Below the pieces are notes generated by a model. The model did no database searches. It was not told the origin of the DNA and was given only the letters and a program-made list of their open reading frames with translations. From Bacteroidia bacterium (lineage in GTDB: Bacteria; Bacteroidota; Bacteroidia; J057), in assembly GCA_030430205.1 (NCBI GenBank), contig JAUIGE010000005.1, positions 1-64,000 of the forward strand: DNA of 64,000 bases, read 5' to 3'. Position 1 is the stretch's first letter. The number at the start of each line of letters is the position of its first letter. Positions 1 through 9,296 of this stretch are shown in pieces. The translations under genes and the position numbers were made by a program.

Positions 1-2
1 AA

Positions 3-113
3 CGGGCAGAAAAACCAAAGCAGAAGAAATTGATTCAAACAAAATTGATTTTCACAAAGATCTGCCCAAATTGTCATACAGAATTGCCGCATAATTTTAA
101 TGATTTATTTTGA
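3..113 (+). CDS. Possible 3' end of an upstream gene (partial)
   Basis: Frame 3 is open from the window edge to a TGA and encodes about 36 residues with a CPNCHTELP motif that resembles a zinc-ribbon or HNH-type tail. Frame 2 is also open, to a TAA at 92-94, so the true frame is uncertain. The first gene that can be supported starts at 383. Confidence 0.25.
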   Translation, partial: RAEKPKQKKLIQTKLIFTKICPNCHTELPHNFNDLF

Positions 114-268
114 CGGCGTTCCTTAAGAACTTTCTCCGATCGAATGATTTCAAGGTGGGAAATTTTAGGGAGAAAAGCAAGTGATTCACATCATTTCAGC
201 CATTCAGCATATCCCCCTTTGTTTAGCAATTTCGTTATTGTCTGTCCATTCAAATGTAGCAAGTTCAA

Positions 269-317
269 CTCTCTGCTCTCTATTCTCGCCAATCGCCTCT
301 CTATTCTCTGCTCTTTA
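269..317. repeat. Imperfect pyrimidine-rich heptamer repeats in the leader region
   Basis: The 114-382 gap contains no convincing gene. Its middle holds units such as TATTCTC and TGCTCTT, resembling the cleaner 7-base arrays at 12609 and 41611. A 79-codon open frame starting at 144 crosses this low-complexity DNA and has no protein-like features. Confidence 0.4.
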
Positions 318-382
318 ACAAAACAAGCTTTGAACTTCATCCCTCCTTTGCTATTTTTGGCGAATCAAAAAATCAGAGACTG

Positions 383-2383
383 ATGATAAGAATAAGCCAA
401 ATAGTTTTTTTTGCCCTGCTGCTGGTCTTTGCAGCCTGTAATTCGACCAAAAAGGTGACCGACAAACCGTCGGCAACCTCAGATAGCCCGATACTGCTCG
501 ATTTTGACAAAGAAGATGTCACAAAAGCTGAGTTTGAAAGGGTTTATCAAAAAAATAATGGCGGCTATTCCCAGGCCAAAAACCATACACCTGCACAATA
601 CAAGGAGTATCTTGATTTGTATGTGAACTTCAAGCGCAAAGTATTTGAAGCGGAAGACATGGGGCTGGATACCACCCGCGCCTTCAAACAGGAGTTTGAA
701 ACCTACCGCCGCCAACTCGCCCAGCCTTATCTTACGGCTAAAGAGGTGGAAGACAAATTGGTACTCGAAGCCTATGATCGTTCTCTTTATACCATCAAAG
801 CCAGCCACCTGCTGATAAATCTGAGTGAAAATGCCTCTCCGGCAGATACCCTCGCCGCTTACCAGCGGATCATGAGCTATCGCGACTCCATCAACAAGGG
901 CTACCACGACTTTGCCTATATGGCAAGCAAATATTCAGAAGACCCTTCTGCCAAAGATAACCAGGGCGACCTGGGCTTTTTTAGTGTTTTCTCGATGGTT
1001 TATCCTTTCGAAACTGCCGCTTACAAGACTCCGGTGGGCAAAGTGTCTATGCCTGCCAGAACGCGCTATGGCTACCACCTGATCTATGTTCAGGATAAAT
1101 TGAAAAGTGGTGGAACCAAGAGAGCCGCTCATATCATCATTCGCATAGGCGAGCGCTACAGCGCCAATGACTCTGCTGCGGCTATCGCTATGGCAGAGGA
1201 ACTCTACCAAAAACTCAAGAACGGCGCTGACTTTGCCGAACTGGCAGCAGAATATTCTGATGACCCCAGCACAGCACGCCGTGGAGGTGATCTGGGCACA
1301 GGCCGTCTGCTTCCTGTCATGGAAGAAGTCAAAATCCGCCTCAATGAGGGCGAGTTTTCCAAACCTTTTTCCACCCGCTTCGGCTGGCATATATTGAAGG
1401 TGACGGAAGCTTCTGGCAATAAGACCTTTGAGGAAAACAAGGCAGAGCTTCGCCGCAAGATAGAAGGCGATAGCCGCGCTCAGATAAGCCGTCAGGCTTT
1501 GATCAACCGCATCAAAACGGAATATGGATATACCTTTCAGGAAGGTCCTTTCAATGAATTCAAAGGAAGCCTGACTCCCAACTTCCCTCGCGGAGCATGG
1601 ACAGCTGAGACGCCTGCGCCCGAAGTGTATGGCAAAACCCTCTTTACGCTTAGCCAGGATGGGAAATACAAAAAAACAATTCAGGACCTGGTCGACTACT
1701 ATACGCGTATGCGCCCTCGTTACCCCAATTTGAATGCTTTGCAGGCAGCGGATGAGGTGCTGAAAAGCTTCGTAGAAAAAGAGCTTGTAGATTATGAGGA
1801 AAGCAAATTGCCGGAGAAAAATCCTGAGTATCGTCACTTGCTGAAAGAGTACAGAGACGGCATTTTGCTTTTTACCCTGATGGAGCAGAAAGTATGGAAA
1901 AAAGCTGTTGAAGATACCCTCGGACTGGAGAATTACTACAATGCTTATAAAGCAGACTTCGCTGCCAACCGCACCGTAGATGTGCGTGAATACCGCAGCA
2001 CAGATGAAGAAACCATCAATAAGGTGAAGCAATTGCTGGCGCTCAATGCCACAGATCAGGAGATAGATTCTCTGGTAAGCAGACAGTCTGCCCTGCAACT
2101 GAGCATCCGGAGCATGACCTATGAAGAAGGAAAAGGTGATGCCGATCCGGAGCTGTTTTCCGAAAAAGCAGGCTATGTAAGTTCGATCATCAGAACAGCA
2201 GATGGGTTCAAAATTCAGCGCATAGCAGCTAGCTATCCTCCTGGGATTCAACCCCTTGACAAAGTAAAGTCCGAAGCAATCACCAAATACCAGGATTATT
2301 TGGAACAAGAATGGCTTAAAGACCTATCATATAAGTATCCTGTCGAAATTAATGATGAGGTTTTTGAAAATTTGTTCAAATAA
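383..2383 (+). CDS. Peptidyl-prolyl cis-trans isomerase lipoprotein with two parvulin domains
   Basis: This 666-residue protein begins with a lipoprotein signal peptide whose lipobox VFAAC puts the lipidated cysteine near residue 19. Two rotamase (PpiC/parvulin) domains follow at about 139-243 and 247-347. Each begins with a histidine-containing strand (SHLLI, AHIII) and contains the conserved S-D/E-D-P-S and GGDLG or QGDLG loops. The remaining 300 residues are helical and of unknown fold. It is probably a periplasmic chaperone that helps outer-membrane proteins fold. It is the first of three adjacent PPIase-like genes and overlaps the next start by 32 bases, which suggests translational coupling. 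The family assignment is firm; client proteins are unknown. Confidence 0.9.
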   Translation: MIRISQIVFFALLLVFAACNSTKKVTDKPSATSDSPILLDFDKEDVTKAEFERVYQKNNGGYSQAKNHTPAQYKEYLDLYVNFKRKVFEAEDMGLDTTRAFKQEFETYRRQLAQPYLTAKEVEDKLVLEAYDRSLYTIKASHLLINLSENASPADTLAAYQRIMSYRDSINKGYHDFAYMASKYSEDPSAKDNQGDLGFFSVFSMVYPFETAAYKTPVGKVSMPARTRYGYHLIYVQDKLKSGGTKRAAHIIIRIGERYSANDSAAAIAMAEELYQKLKNGADFAELAAEYSDDPSTARRGGDLGTGRLLPVMEEVKIRLNEGEFSKPFSTRFGWHILKVTEASGNKTFEENKAELRRKIEGDSRAQISRQALINRIKTEYGYTFQEGPFNEFKGSLTPNFPRGAWTAETPAPEVYGKTLFTLSQDGKYKKTIQDLVDYYTRMRPRYPNLNALQAADEVLKSFVEKELVDYEESKLPEKNPEYRHLLKEYRDGILLFTLMEQKVWKKAVEDTLGLENYYNAYKADFAANRTVDVREYRSTDEETINKVKQLLALNATDQEIDSLVSRQSALQLSIRSMTYEEGKGDADPELFSEKAGYVSSIIRTADGFKIQRIAASYPPGIQPLDKVKSEAITKYQDYLEQEWLKDLSYKYPVEINDEVFENLFK

Positions 2384-3269
2384 CAAGAGACAAAAGCTGT
2401 CTCTGTGGTCTTACCAGGCGATACTGCTGATCTGTCTTGCCAGCATGCTAACGGCTTGTGAGCCGGGTGGCACAGGTATGGATGACAAGGAAGTCATCGC
2501 CAGCTATGGTGAAATTCCCCTTTACAGGGAGGAAATGGACTATTTCCTCCCGCGCTGGGAAAATCCTGCGGACAGCGCCCGTCTTGCCCAAATTTTCATC
2601 GAAGATTGGATGAAGGCCCAGGCAATCGCAGAGCGTGCCAGCAACGAGATCGGAGATCTGGAAGAAGAGGTCAGCTACAAGCGGAATGATTTTGAGCGGA
2701 GGCTGATTGAGTTCAAATTTGCCCAATACCTGATCGCCACCCAATTGGATACGGTGATTTCCGAGCAGGAAATTCGCAACTATTATCTAAAACAACCTGA
2801 TAAATTTATCAGCCAGGCCGTTTATTATTCGCATTTCTTTGTGAAAACAGAAGTCAATAATCCCAGCAGGGAAGTGAGCTGGATGCGTTCCGATACCCGG
2901 GAACAGATAGATGCACTCGCTGAATGGTCCCAAAAGGAAGCCGTTGAGTTTAAGTTGGATAGTTCTTTTGTGACTCAAACTGCAATAAGCAGTGTGCTGG
3001 AAGGGTCTCGTTTGAACATTTCTTACCTCCGATTGAACAATGTCTATACCTTTACCCAAAGGGAAGAGGACCAAAACTATTTTGTGATGTTCAAGTTGTT
3101 GGAGGAGGTAAAAGAGGGGGAATTGATGCCTCTAGGCATGTGCAGAGAAATAATTCGGGACATTTTATTAAATCAAAGAAAAAATCGTTTGGTACAAGCG
3201 ACGGAGACAGATCTCCTGAAAAATGCCAAGGCAAGCGGTAAAGTGAAAATAGTCGGGGCAGCAGAATAA
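2352..3269 (+). CDS. Lipoprotein of the SurA/PPIase cluster, no catalytic parvulin domain seen
   Basis: The predicted 305-residue product has a long n-region and a lipobox LTAC placing the modified cysteine at about residue 36. The body is charged and helical, with an IRNYY segment like the linker found before parvulin domains in SurA-type chaperones, but no GGDLG-type rotamase loop. I read it as a chaperone-like SurA N-domain relative. The start overlaps the upstream gene, and surA follows 69 bases later, so the three are probably co-transcribed. The function as a folding factor for envelope proteins is inferred from context and from the N-domain resemblance only. Confidence 0.75.
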   Translation: MMRFLKICSNNKRQKLSLWSYQAILLICLASMLTACEPGGTGMDDKEVIASYGEIPLYREEMDYFLPRWENPADSARLAQIFIEDWMKAQAIAERASNEIGDLEEEVSYKRNDFERRLIEFKFAQYLIATQLDTVISEQEIRNYYLKQPDKFISQAVYYSHFFVKTEVNNPSREVSWMRSDTREQIDALAEWSQKEAVEFKLDSSFVTQTAISSVLEGSRLNISYLRLNNVYTFTQREEDQNYFVMFKLLEEVKEGELMPLGMCREIIRDILLNQRKNRLVQATETDLLKNAKASGKVKIVGAAE

Positions 3270-3338
3270 TCATCAAAGGCAGCTTTTAGCAAAGCCTTTG
3301 CGTCTAGGCAGGGAGTTTAACCGCAAATACAAAAAACA

Positions 3339-4679
3339 ATGAAGATGAGTTTTCGCATCCTTTTAAGTCTGATACTCTTTCTTCCCATCAGCCAACTTCG
3401 GGCTCAGGAAGAAATCGTAGACCGCATTCTTGCTGTCATTGGAGAAGAAATTATCCTCCAGTCAGATGTCGACAACCAATATGCCTATCTGCAGATCAAC
3501 GGCAAGAAAGACGAAGGCAATATGCGTTGTGAGGTGATGGATCAGTTGATCGTTTCCAAACTGCTATTGGATAAAGCGCGTCAGGACAGTATCGTGGTAT
3601 CTGATGAGCAGGTAGACTCTGAAGTGGAGAGACGTATTCAGTATTTTATAGGGCAAATGGGCAGTGAAGCTCAGTTTGTGAATACCTATGGTAAGAGTGT
3701 CGCCCAATTTAGATTGGATATATGGGAAGACATCCAGAAGGAACTTCTGATCGATCAAATGCAAAATATCCTGATCTCGGGTCAGACCATCACGCCCCGG
3801 GAGGTAAAGCAGTTTTTCAAAGGAATGAACATTGACTCGGTGGGATTTCTTCCCGCAGAGATGCAACTGAATCATATAGTTGTTGTCCCTCCTTTTGACA
3901 AAAACAGCAAAGAGGAGGCAAAAGCAGCTTTGAGAGATATCCGCAAGCAAATAATAGAGGACGGAAAAGACTTTGGCTTTATGGCCATTGACCATTCTGA
4001 CGGGCCTTCAGGCCCGAGGGGAGGAAGCCTCGGTGAGGTCTACCGTGGACGAATGGTGCCTGAATTTGAGGAGGTGATTTATAGCTTGCGCGAAGGCGAA
4101 GTATCTGATGTGTTTGAAACCGAATTCGGTTTTCATATCGCCAAAGTACATAAAATCAAAGGGCAGGTGATCGAATGTAGCCACATCCTGAAAATTCCCA
4201 GGAGGAGCGCCAATGCCGATTCCATCGCCATGGACAGCCTGCGCAAGATTCTTGCACTGATATCCTCTGATTCGCTAACCTTTGAGCAGGCAGCCATCCG
4301 TTACTCACAGGATCGCGCCACCAAGGATTGTGGCGGCTGTATCTCCGATCCCCGGACCGGGGAGTTGCGCATCCCACTCGATCAGTTGGATTCGGATCTC
4401 TACTTCAAGGTAGAAGACATGAAAGTTGGGCAGATCTCTGAGCCCCTGGAATTGAGCTTGCCAGATGGTACCAATGCCTTTCATGTGATCTATGTGAAGC
4501 GCAAGATTCCCCCCCACAGACCAAGCCTGGAAAATGACTACAAGAAAATTCAAAAAGCTGCTTTGCAGTACAAGCAAGCAGAGAAATTTGAAGAGTGGTT
4601 AGAGTCCGCTAAGAAAAATATCTATATTGACATCAAACCAAACGTATGCAGTAATGCACTAAAAAGCTGGATAGAATAA
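3339..4679 (+). CDS. surA: SurA-like periplasmic chaperone/peptidyl-prolyl isomerase
   Basis: The 446-residue product has a cleavable signal peptide (cleavage near LRA-QEE). The mature N-terminus reads VDRILAVIGEEIILQSD, the hallmark of the SurA N-domain. Two parvulin domains follow, at about 175-275 (with GPRGGSLGE) and 278-390. The second has a CGGC pair in the loop where the first has GGS, so it may be disulfide-bonded or catalytically weak. SurA guides unfolded outer-membrane proteins to the BAM complex. The gene is third in the PPIase cluster, and its stop codon shares one base with the moxR start (TAATG). Confidence 0.88.
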   Translation: MKMSFRILLSLILFLPISQLRAQEEIVDRILAVIGEEIILQSDVDNQYAYLQINGKKDEGNMRCEVMDQLIVSKLLLDKARQDSIVVSDEQVDSEVERRIQYFIGQMGSEAQFVNTYGKSVAQFRLDIWEDIQKELLIDQMQNILISGQTITPREVKQFFKGMNIDSVGFLPAEMQLNHIVVVPPFDKNSKEEAKAALRDIRKQIIEDGKDFGFMAIDHSDGPSGPRGGSLGEVYRGRMVPEFEEVIYSLREGEVSDVFETEFGFHIAKVHKIKGQVIECSHILKIPRRSANADSIAMDSLRKILALISSDSLTFEQAAIRYSQDRATKDCGGCISDPRTGELRIPLDQLDSDLYFKVEDMKVGQISEPLELSLPDGTNAFHVIYVKRKIPPHRPSLENDYKKIQKAALQYKQAEKFEEWLESAKKNIYIDIKPNVCSNALKSWIE

Positions 4680-5659
4680 TGCTTAATTTTAATTCTGAAG
4701 TTGAAGCCGCAGAGGCACTTGCCGATAAATATCGCGCACTGAAGCAGGAAATTGCTAAAGTTATTATTGGACAGGAAGACGTAGTTGATAAGCTATTGAT
4801 CGCCCTTTTTTGTCGTGGTCACGCACTGTTGGTGGGAGTTCCGGGTCTGGCTAAGACCTTGCTCATCAGTACGATAGCGGAGATTTTGGACCTGAAATTC
4901 AGCCGAATTCAGTTTACCCCAGACCTCATGCCATCCGATATCCTGGGTACAGAGATTCTGGAGATCGATGATGATACCAATAAAAAGTATTTCAAATTTA
5001 TCAAAGGACCTGTTTTTGCCAATATGCTCCTGGCGGATGAGATCAACCGTACCCCTCCCAAAACGCAGGCAGCTTTGCTGGAGGCGATGCAGGAGCGAAA
5101 GGTGACGATCGCTGGCGAAAACCATGTGCTGGATGCTCCTTTCTTTGTTTTGGCTACCCAAAACCCCATCGAGCAGGAAGGTACCTATCCGCTGCCTGAA
5201 GCTCAGCTTGACCGCTTTATGTTCAACATCATTGTTGATTATCCTTCTATCCAGGAGGAGATTGAGATCGTTCGCAGAACGACCACAGGTACAGCGGAGA
5301 AAGTCAAATCCATCATGTCTCAGGAAGAAATCCTGTTTTTTCAGGAGTTGGTGCGCAAAGTGCCTGTCACCGACAATGTCATTGAGCATGCGGTAAGACT
5401 TGTCAACAAGACCCGTATCAGCACCGAGCATGCTTCAGAGCAGATCAAATCCATGATTACCTGGGGCGCAGGCCCTCGTGCTTCGCAGTACCTGATCCTG
5501 GGTGCCAAAGCACATGCTTTGCTGCGTGGCAAATATTCTCCTGATGAAGAAGATGTAAATGCTGTGGCAGTTTCTGTGCTGCGTCACCGCATCGTGCCTA
5601 GCTTTACCGCTGAGGCTGAGGGGATTACTGCTGATGATATCATCAGGAAGTTGTTCTAG
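4679..5659 (+). CDS. MoxR family AAA+ ATPase
   Basis: The 326-residue protein has a Walker A motif GVPGLAKT (about 53-60), a Walker B motif LLADEIN (about 116-122), the MoxR signature TPPKTQAALLEAMQE and a sensor motif ATQNP. MoxR ATPases are cytosolic chaperones that insert cofactors or remodel partners, usually vWA-domain proteins. Here the usual DUF58 and vWA partners do not follow. The gene instead closes the SurA cluster, a possible link to envelope protein maturation (inference). A hairpin followed by a T-run ends the transcription unit. Confidence 0.93.
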   Translation: MLNFNSEVEAAEALADKYRALKQEIAKVIIGQEDVVDKLLIALFCRGHALLVGVPGLAKTLLISTIAEILDLKFSRIQFTPDLMPSDILGTEILEIDDDTNKKYFKFIKGPVFANMLLADEINRTPPKTQAALLEAMQERKVTIAGENHVLDAPFFVLATQNPIEQEGTYPLPEAQLDRFMFNIIVDYPSIQEEIEIVRRTTTGTAEKVKSIMSQEEILFFQELVRKVPVTDNVIEHAVRLVNKTRISTEHASEQIKSMITWGAGPRASQYLILGAKAHALLRGKYSPDEEDVNAVAVSVLRHRIVPSFTAEAEGITADDIIRKLF

Positions 5660-5684
5660 AAATTACGTTTACAACAAATACGCA

Positions 5685-5767
5685 TCTCTCCGTCACTCCG
5701 ACTCTCCGTTCCATTTTAGCTTGTAATGCTAAACGGAGAGACGCAGAGGCGGAGAGAATTTTTTTTA
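5685..5767 (+). terminator. Rho-independent terminator after moxR
   Basis: Imperfect inverted arms rich in CTCTCCG and CGGAGAG, with an inner TTTAGC/GCTAAA stem, are followed by an eight-T run. The structure lies between moxR and the next gene. Confidence 0.65.
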
Positions 5768-5774
5768 AACCATC

Positions 5775-6449
5775 ATGCAACTAACTGAACATAGATTCGA
5801 AGCGCATCCCGATAAAGGCGAAGTATCCGCCATACTGCTCAAGCCCGAAGGTGCTACGCACTTATTGGTGCTGGGCCACGGCGCAGGCGCCGGGATGACC
5901 CACGCCAATATGGAAAGCATTGCCCAGGCAATGGCAGAGCAAAAAGTAGCTACTTTTCGCTACCAATTTCCCTATATGGAAAGGGGAGGAGGGCGCGACG
6001 CCCTTCCGGTAAGCCTGGCCACCGTCCGCAATGCGGTGGTAGAAGCAGCGAAGCTGGAGCCGGAATTGCCCTTGTTGGCCGGAGGCCACTCCTTTGGGGG
6101 ACGTATGACGTCGCTTGCGGCGGCGGAGGAGGCCCTTCCGGGCGTCAGGGGATTGATCTTTTTTTCCTTCCCCCTCCATGCGCCAGGCAAAGCCAGTGAC
6201 CACCGTGGCGCGCATTTGCCGGATATTAGCGTACCCATGCTCTTTCTCAGCGGCGATCGCGATACTTTCACAGATCATGCGTTTTTCCTGCCTTTGATCA
6301 AAAAATTAGGAGACAAAGCAAAGCTTCATCTCCTTGAAACTGGTAATCATGGATACAAAATCCTCAAGCGGACGAGGACAAATCCAGATGATATTTTTGT
6401 GGAAATAGGGAAGGAAGTTAGGGCCTGGTTGGATACTACTTTTCAATAA
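5775..6449 (+). CDS. Alpha/beta hydrolase, KANL3/Tex30-type
   Basis: The 224-residue protein shows the oxyanion-side motif GHGAGAG (about 35-41) and the nucleophile elbow GGHSFGGRM with Ser near 106. A likely acid sits in LSGDRDTF and the catalytic His in ETGNHGYK. It lacks a signal peptide and is therefore cytosolic. The family resembles small dienelactone-hydrolase-like esterases whose substrates are mostly unknown. Its last 14 bases overlap the end of the convergent BlaR1-like gene. Confidence 0.85.
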   Translation: MQLTEHRFEAHPDKGEVSAILLKPEGATHLLVLGHGAGAGMTHANMESIAQAMAEQKVATFRYQFPYMERGGGRDALPVSLATVRNAVVEAAKLEPELPLLAGGHSFGGRMTSLAAAEEALPGVRGLIFFSFPLHAPGKASDHRGAHLPDISVPMLFLSGDRDTFTDHAFFLPLIKKLGDKAKLHLLETGNHGYKILKRTRTNPDDIFVEIGKEVRAWLDTTFQ

Positions 6450-8817
6450 CAAACTTCTTCGTCACAACCGCACCGTCCATTTTCACCTGAAGGAGATATA
6501 TTCCATTGGCCAGCTTATTATCCTCTTCTTCATAGGTAAAGAGCTGTCTGGTCGCTTCAATATATCCACTAAACACCTTGTCAATGATTTGGCCATTCAG
6601 GTTGAGGATATGAATGTCAACCTCTCCTGCCTGCTTGACTTCAAAGTCAAAGTGAAGTTTGCCCTGAGAAGGATTGGGGAAAATGGTCCAATCACTTATG
6701 AATGAATTATCTGAAAAAGTTTTTCCTTTGGCAAATCTGGCGTTATCCTCTCCCGCCGGAACCTTATCCATCCATGTATTTTTATTCTTCTTTGTATCCG
6801 AAGTAAGCTCTTTTTTCAATTCTATAATAATCACAGTTTTCTTTTTTCCGTAGCGCTTTTCAGCTACTTCGTCAGTAATCAAAGTCCAGGCCTCAATATC
6901 TTCAGGAGGAGTAGTTGCAATGAATAATTGGAAAGCCTCCCAGGAGATAAAGCATTTCCCATCCTTTTTAATGAGGAGGACTTCTAGTTCCTTTTCCGGA
7001 GATTCTCCCACAAGTTCCATGGAAGGCCCCATGATGAAAGTATTATCCTTTTCATTGCCTTTATCATCGAGGCTTATAAATCTGATTTCTTCAAATTCCA
7101 GGATGACTTTCTGCTTATTCTCAAACTGTAAATCCTTGCATTCTTTTCTCGGAATATCCTCGACTTTCTCTCCTACCGGATGAATGTCTTCAACTACGAT
7201 TCCTTCATCTTCCCCTACCGAATGAGGATGTAATTCTTCATCAGCATGATTAAATGCATTTTCCGCTTTAGGAATAAACTCCGTAACCGTTTCTGTATCA
7301 AAAGATAAATCTTTCTCCTTCTTCGGGAAATCTGGAAAGCGCATGGCAACGCCCTTTTGGCCAGGCTTTAACAGATGCTTAGGGATCGGGCCAATGCTAA
7401 ATCCAATAGAGGATTTTCCTTTTTCAGGATTACGAATCATCTCTAAATTTAACAAGCCTGCATTCTGAAATTCTGATTTGGAATGTTTGTCTTTATAGGA
7501 AATTTCCATGAAATACCAGTCAGGCTCAGGGATGCTTTTTTCAAGCTTAAAATCAACTCCTAATTCCTTGAGTTCTTGTTGTAATTGAGCTATATCACTG
7601 TTTTTCGCTGTAATCAGATCAATAACCAGGTTAATTTTTTCTGCTGTGACGCTAAGCTTATAGGGTTCACCTTGTTGGGCAAAAATGTTATAGGCCTCAA
7701 TTGGAGATGGTTCTTCATCATGAGAGGCTGCAATGTCAGTCTGTACTTTTTGGGGAGTATTTTGGGCGTGTAAGTCCTGCTGGAAAGAAGTGAAAACAAA
7801 CAGCATCAAACAAAAAGTAAGAATGCCGATTCCGCTTATTCCAGGGGCTGTTCTTTGTGGTGTAGCCTGACCAAAAAGACGTTGTACTCTATTCGTGAAC
7901 TGTGATTTATTACCTGAAAAATTCATGACGAGATGGTTTTGATGGGTGGTAGATAGTTTTTGAACCGCAATCAAAGCCTGAGCATAGGTGATCTGATCAC
8001 CACTCCGTTTCAGCACCTGGTCGTCGCAACAGTGCTCCCTTTCCTGCTTCAACTGGCGGTAAATCCACCAATAGGCAGGGTGATAGAAGAATAGAATTTC
8101 GACCATCGAAAGCAGAAGATTGACTAAATAATCTGCCCTTCGGACATGGGCGAGTTCATGTAAAAGAATCGCTTCTATTTGTTCGGGAGGTAAATTGCTA
8201 AGCAAACTAGCGGGAATGAGGATGACGGGGCGAATAAAGCCCATGGCCAGGGGTTCCTGAATCTTTGAAGAGATCAGCAAGCGCACCTGTTGTGAGATGG
8301 CGAGTTGTCTTTTCAAAGCGCTGAGTTTGCGTTGCCAGGCAGCTTCGGGCTGCCAGACATGCCGTCGCGGAAGGCGGTATAGGTAGATCATACTACCCAT
8401 GAAGCGCAAGCTCCAAAACATAACACCCAGTAACCAAATTCCTACCAGGTAGGGGAGAAAAGGCTGTAAGTGATTGCTTACATCTGCAAGCGAAAAGGCA
8501 CTGCTCTCAGCAGAAATTCCCTCCGATGAATAAAGAACTTCATTCGAATCAGGAATAACATCGATTGCCAGCAGAGTGATCTCCGCTGAGAGAAGTGGCC
8601 CTTCTTCTGGCAGATGCTGCCAGCATGTGACGGCTGCCCAGAGCAGCATGAGAAATATCGCACCGACGCTAAGTCCATAGCGTAAAACCGCTGCGCGGTT
8701 GGGAATCAGGAATAACAACAATCGCAAAACAAGCGCGATCAGGATGCCTTGCCAGGTGGCATGGAGCAGGGTCCAGCCAATGGTTTGAACGAGGGGAATT
8801 TCGGTAAATGTCATCAT
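6436..8817 (-). CDS. BlaR1/MecR1-type M56 metallopeptidase with a C-terminal T9SS-like sorting domain
   Basis: This is an integral membrane protein of about 793 residues. The N-terminal half has several membrane segments and the M56 zinc site HELAHVRR with the downstream EREHCCDD glutamate. A last membrane segment (LTFCLMLFVFTSF) is followed by about 430 extracytoplasmic residues. The final 80 residues match a type A T9SS sorting domain (FPNPSQGKLHF, NGIYLLQVK). Family members sense a signal outside the cell and cleave a BlaI-type repressor. I place the start at 8817, where ATGATGA overlaps the blaI stop; an upstream in-frame ATG at 8850 lies inside blaI. A sorting tail on an inner-membrane sensor is odd, because T9SS cargo is normally secreted. 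Confidence 0.85.
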   Translation of the reverse strand: MMTFTEIPLVQTIGWTLLHATWQGILIALVLRLLLFLIPNRAAVLRYGLSVGAIFLMLLWAAVTCWQHLPEEGPLLSAEITLLAIDVIPDSNEVLYSSEGISAESSAFSLADVSNHLQPFLPYLVGIWLLGVMFWSLRFMGSMIYLYRLPRRHVWQPEAAWQRKLSALKRQLAISQQVRLLISSKIQEPLAMGFIRPVILIPASLLSNLPPEQIEAILLHELAHVRRADYLVNLLLSMVEILFFYHPAYWWIYRQLKQEREHCCDDQVLKRSGDQITYAQALIAVQKLSTTHQNHLVMNFSGNKSQFTNRVQRLFGQATPQRTAPGISGIGILTFCLMLFVFTSFQQDLHAQNTPQKVQTDIAASHDEEPSPIEAYNIFAQQGEPYKLSVTAEKINLVIDLITAKNSDIAQLQQELKELGVDFKLEKSIPEPDWYFMEISYKDKHSKSEFQNAGLLNLEMIRNPEKGKSSIGFSIGPIPKHLLKPGQKGVAMRFPDFPKKEKDLSFDTETVTEFIPKAENAFNHADEELHPHSVGEDEGIVVEDIHPVGEKVEDIPRKECKDLQFENKQKVILEFEEIRFISLDDKGNEKDNTFIMGPSMELVGESPEKELEVLLIKKDGKCFISWEAFQLFIATTPPEDIEAWTLITDEVAEKRYGKKKTVIIIELKKELTSDTKKNKNTWMDKVPAGEDNARFAKGKTFSDNSFISDWTIFPNPSQGKLHFDFEVKQAGEVDIHILNLNGQIIDKVFSGYIEATRQLFTYEEEDNKLANGIYLLQVKMDGAVVTKKFVIEK

Positions 8818-9215
8818 GATTTCCCTTCTTTCTTTTTGGTATCCAACCATTGCTGAAGCTCGTCCAACTCTGTCTCGCTTACCTGTTCGTGCCCAAGGGC
8901 ATGCATCACCATATCCATAGCAGAGCCTTTGAAGGCGGTATCAAGTAGCCGGTCAAACAGCTGCTGCTGGATGTCGTCTTCCTGAATCGCGGCATAATAG
9001 CGATGAGATCGCCCTGAGCCTCTGCGGCCCAATACTTTCTTATCCTCATACATGCGCTGCATCTGCTTCAATGTGGTGGTATAGCCCAATTCGGTTTCCC
9101 GCTTTTCGTTGAGTGCTTCGTGGACCTCGCGTACCGTTGCCTGGCCTTGTTCCCACAATACCTGCAGGATTTCCAGCTCAGATTCTGTTGGTTGATATTT
9201 CTTTGGTAAACTCAT
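8814..9215 (-). CDS. BlaI/MecI/CopY-type transcriptional repressor
   Basis: The protein of about 133 residues has a winged-helix N-terminus (PTESELEILQVLWEQGQATVR) and a helical dimerization tail, as in BlaI and MecI. I chose the start at 9215 (MSLPKKYQPTE); a further upstream ATG at 9272 would add residues encoded by the operator region. The gene is translationally coupled to the M56 sensor-protease gene, the usual arrangement in which the protease inactivates the repressor. Two palindromes just upstream are probable autoregulatory operators. The regulon beyond this pair is not visible; no beta-lactamase gene is adjacent. Confidence 0.92.
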   Translation of the reverse strand: MSLPKKYQPTESELEILQVLWEQGQATVREVHEALNEKRETELGYTTTLKQMQRMYEDKKVLGRRGSGRSHRYYAAIQEDDIQQQLFDRLLDTAFKGSAMDMVMHALGHEQVSETELDELQQWLDTKKKEGKS

Positions 9216-9249
9216 GACTTGATGTTTTTCCTGATTCTGGTGCAATGTA

Positions 9250-9296
9250 TACGACAGTTGTCGTAATTCCAAATTTAATTACGACATTTGTCGTAA
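9250..9296 (-). promoter_or_regulatory. Twin BlaI-type operators flanking a -7 box
   Basis: Two palindromes, TACGACA-gt-TGTCGTA (9250-9265) and TTACGACA-tt-TGTCGTAA (9279-9296), have centres 30 bases apart. On the minus strand a TAAATTTG box (9270-9277), matching the Bacteroidota -7 consensus TAnnTTTG, lies exactly between them. Bound repressor would cover the promoter of blaI-blaR. The bases from 9297 to 9463 show no gene. Confidence 0.8.

Noticed and set aside
144-383. 79-codon plus-strand frame before the first PPIase gene
   Set aside because: It runs through pyrimidine-rich repeats, has no recognisable features and ends at the start of the real gene.
935-2308. Long minus-strand frame opposite the first PPIase gene
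   Set aside because: It is antisense to a clear two-domain PPIase and its product has no domain character.
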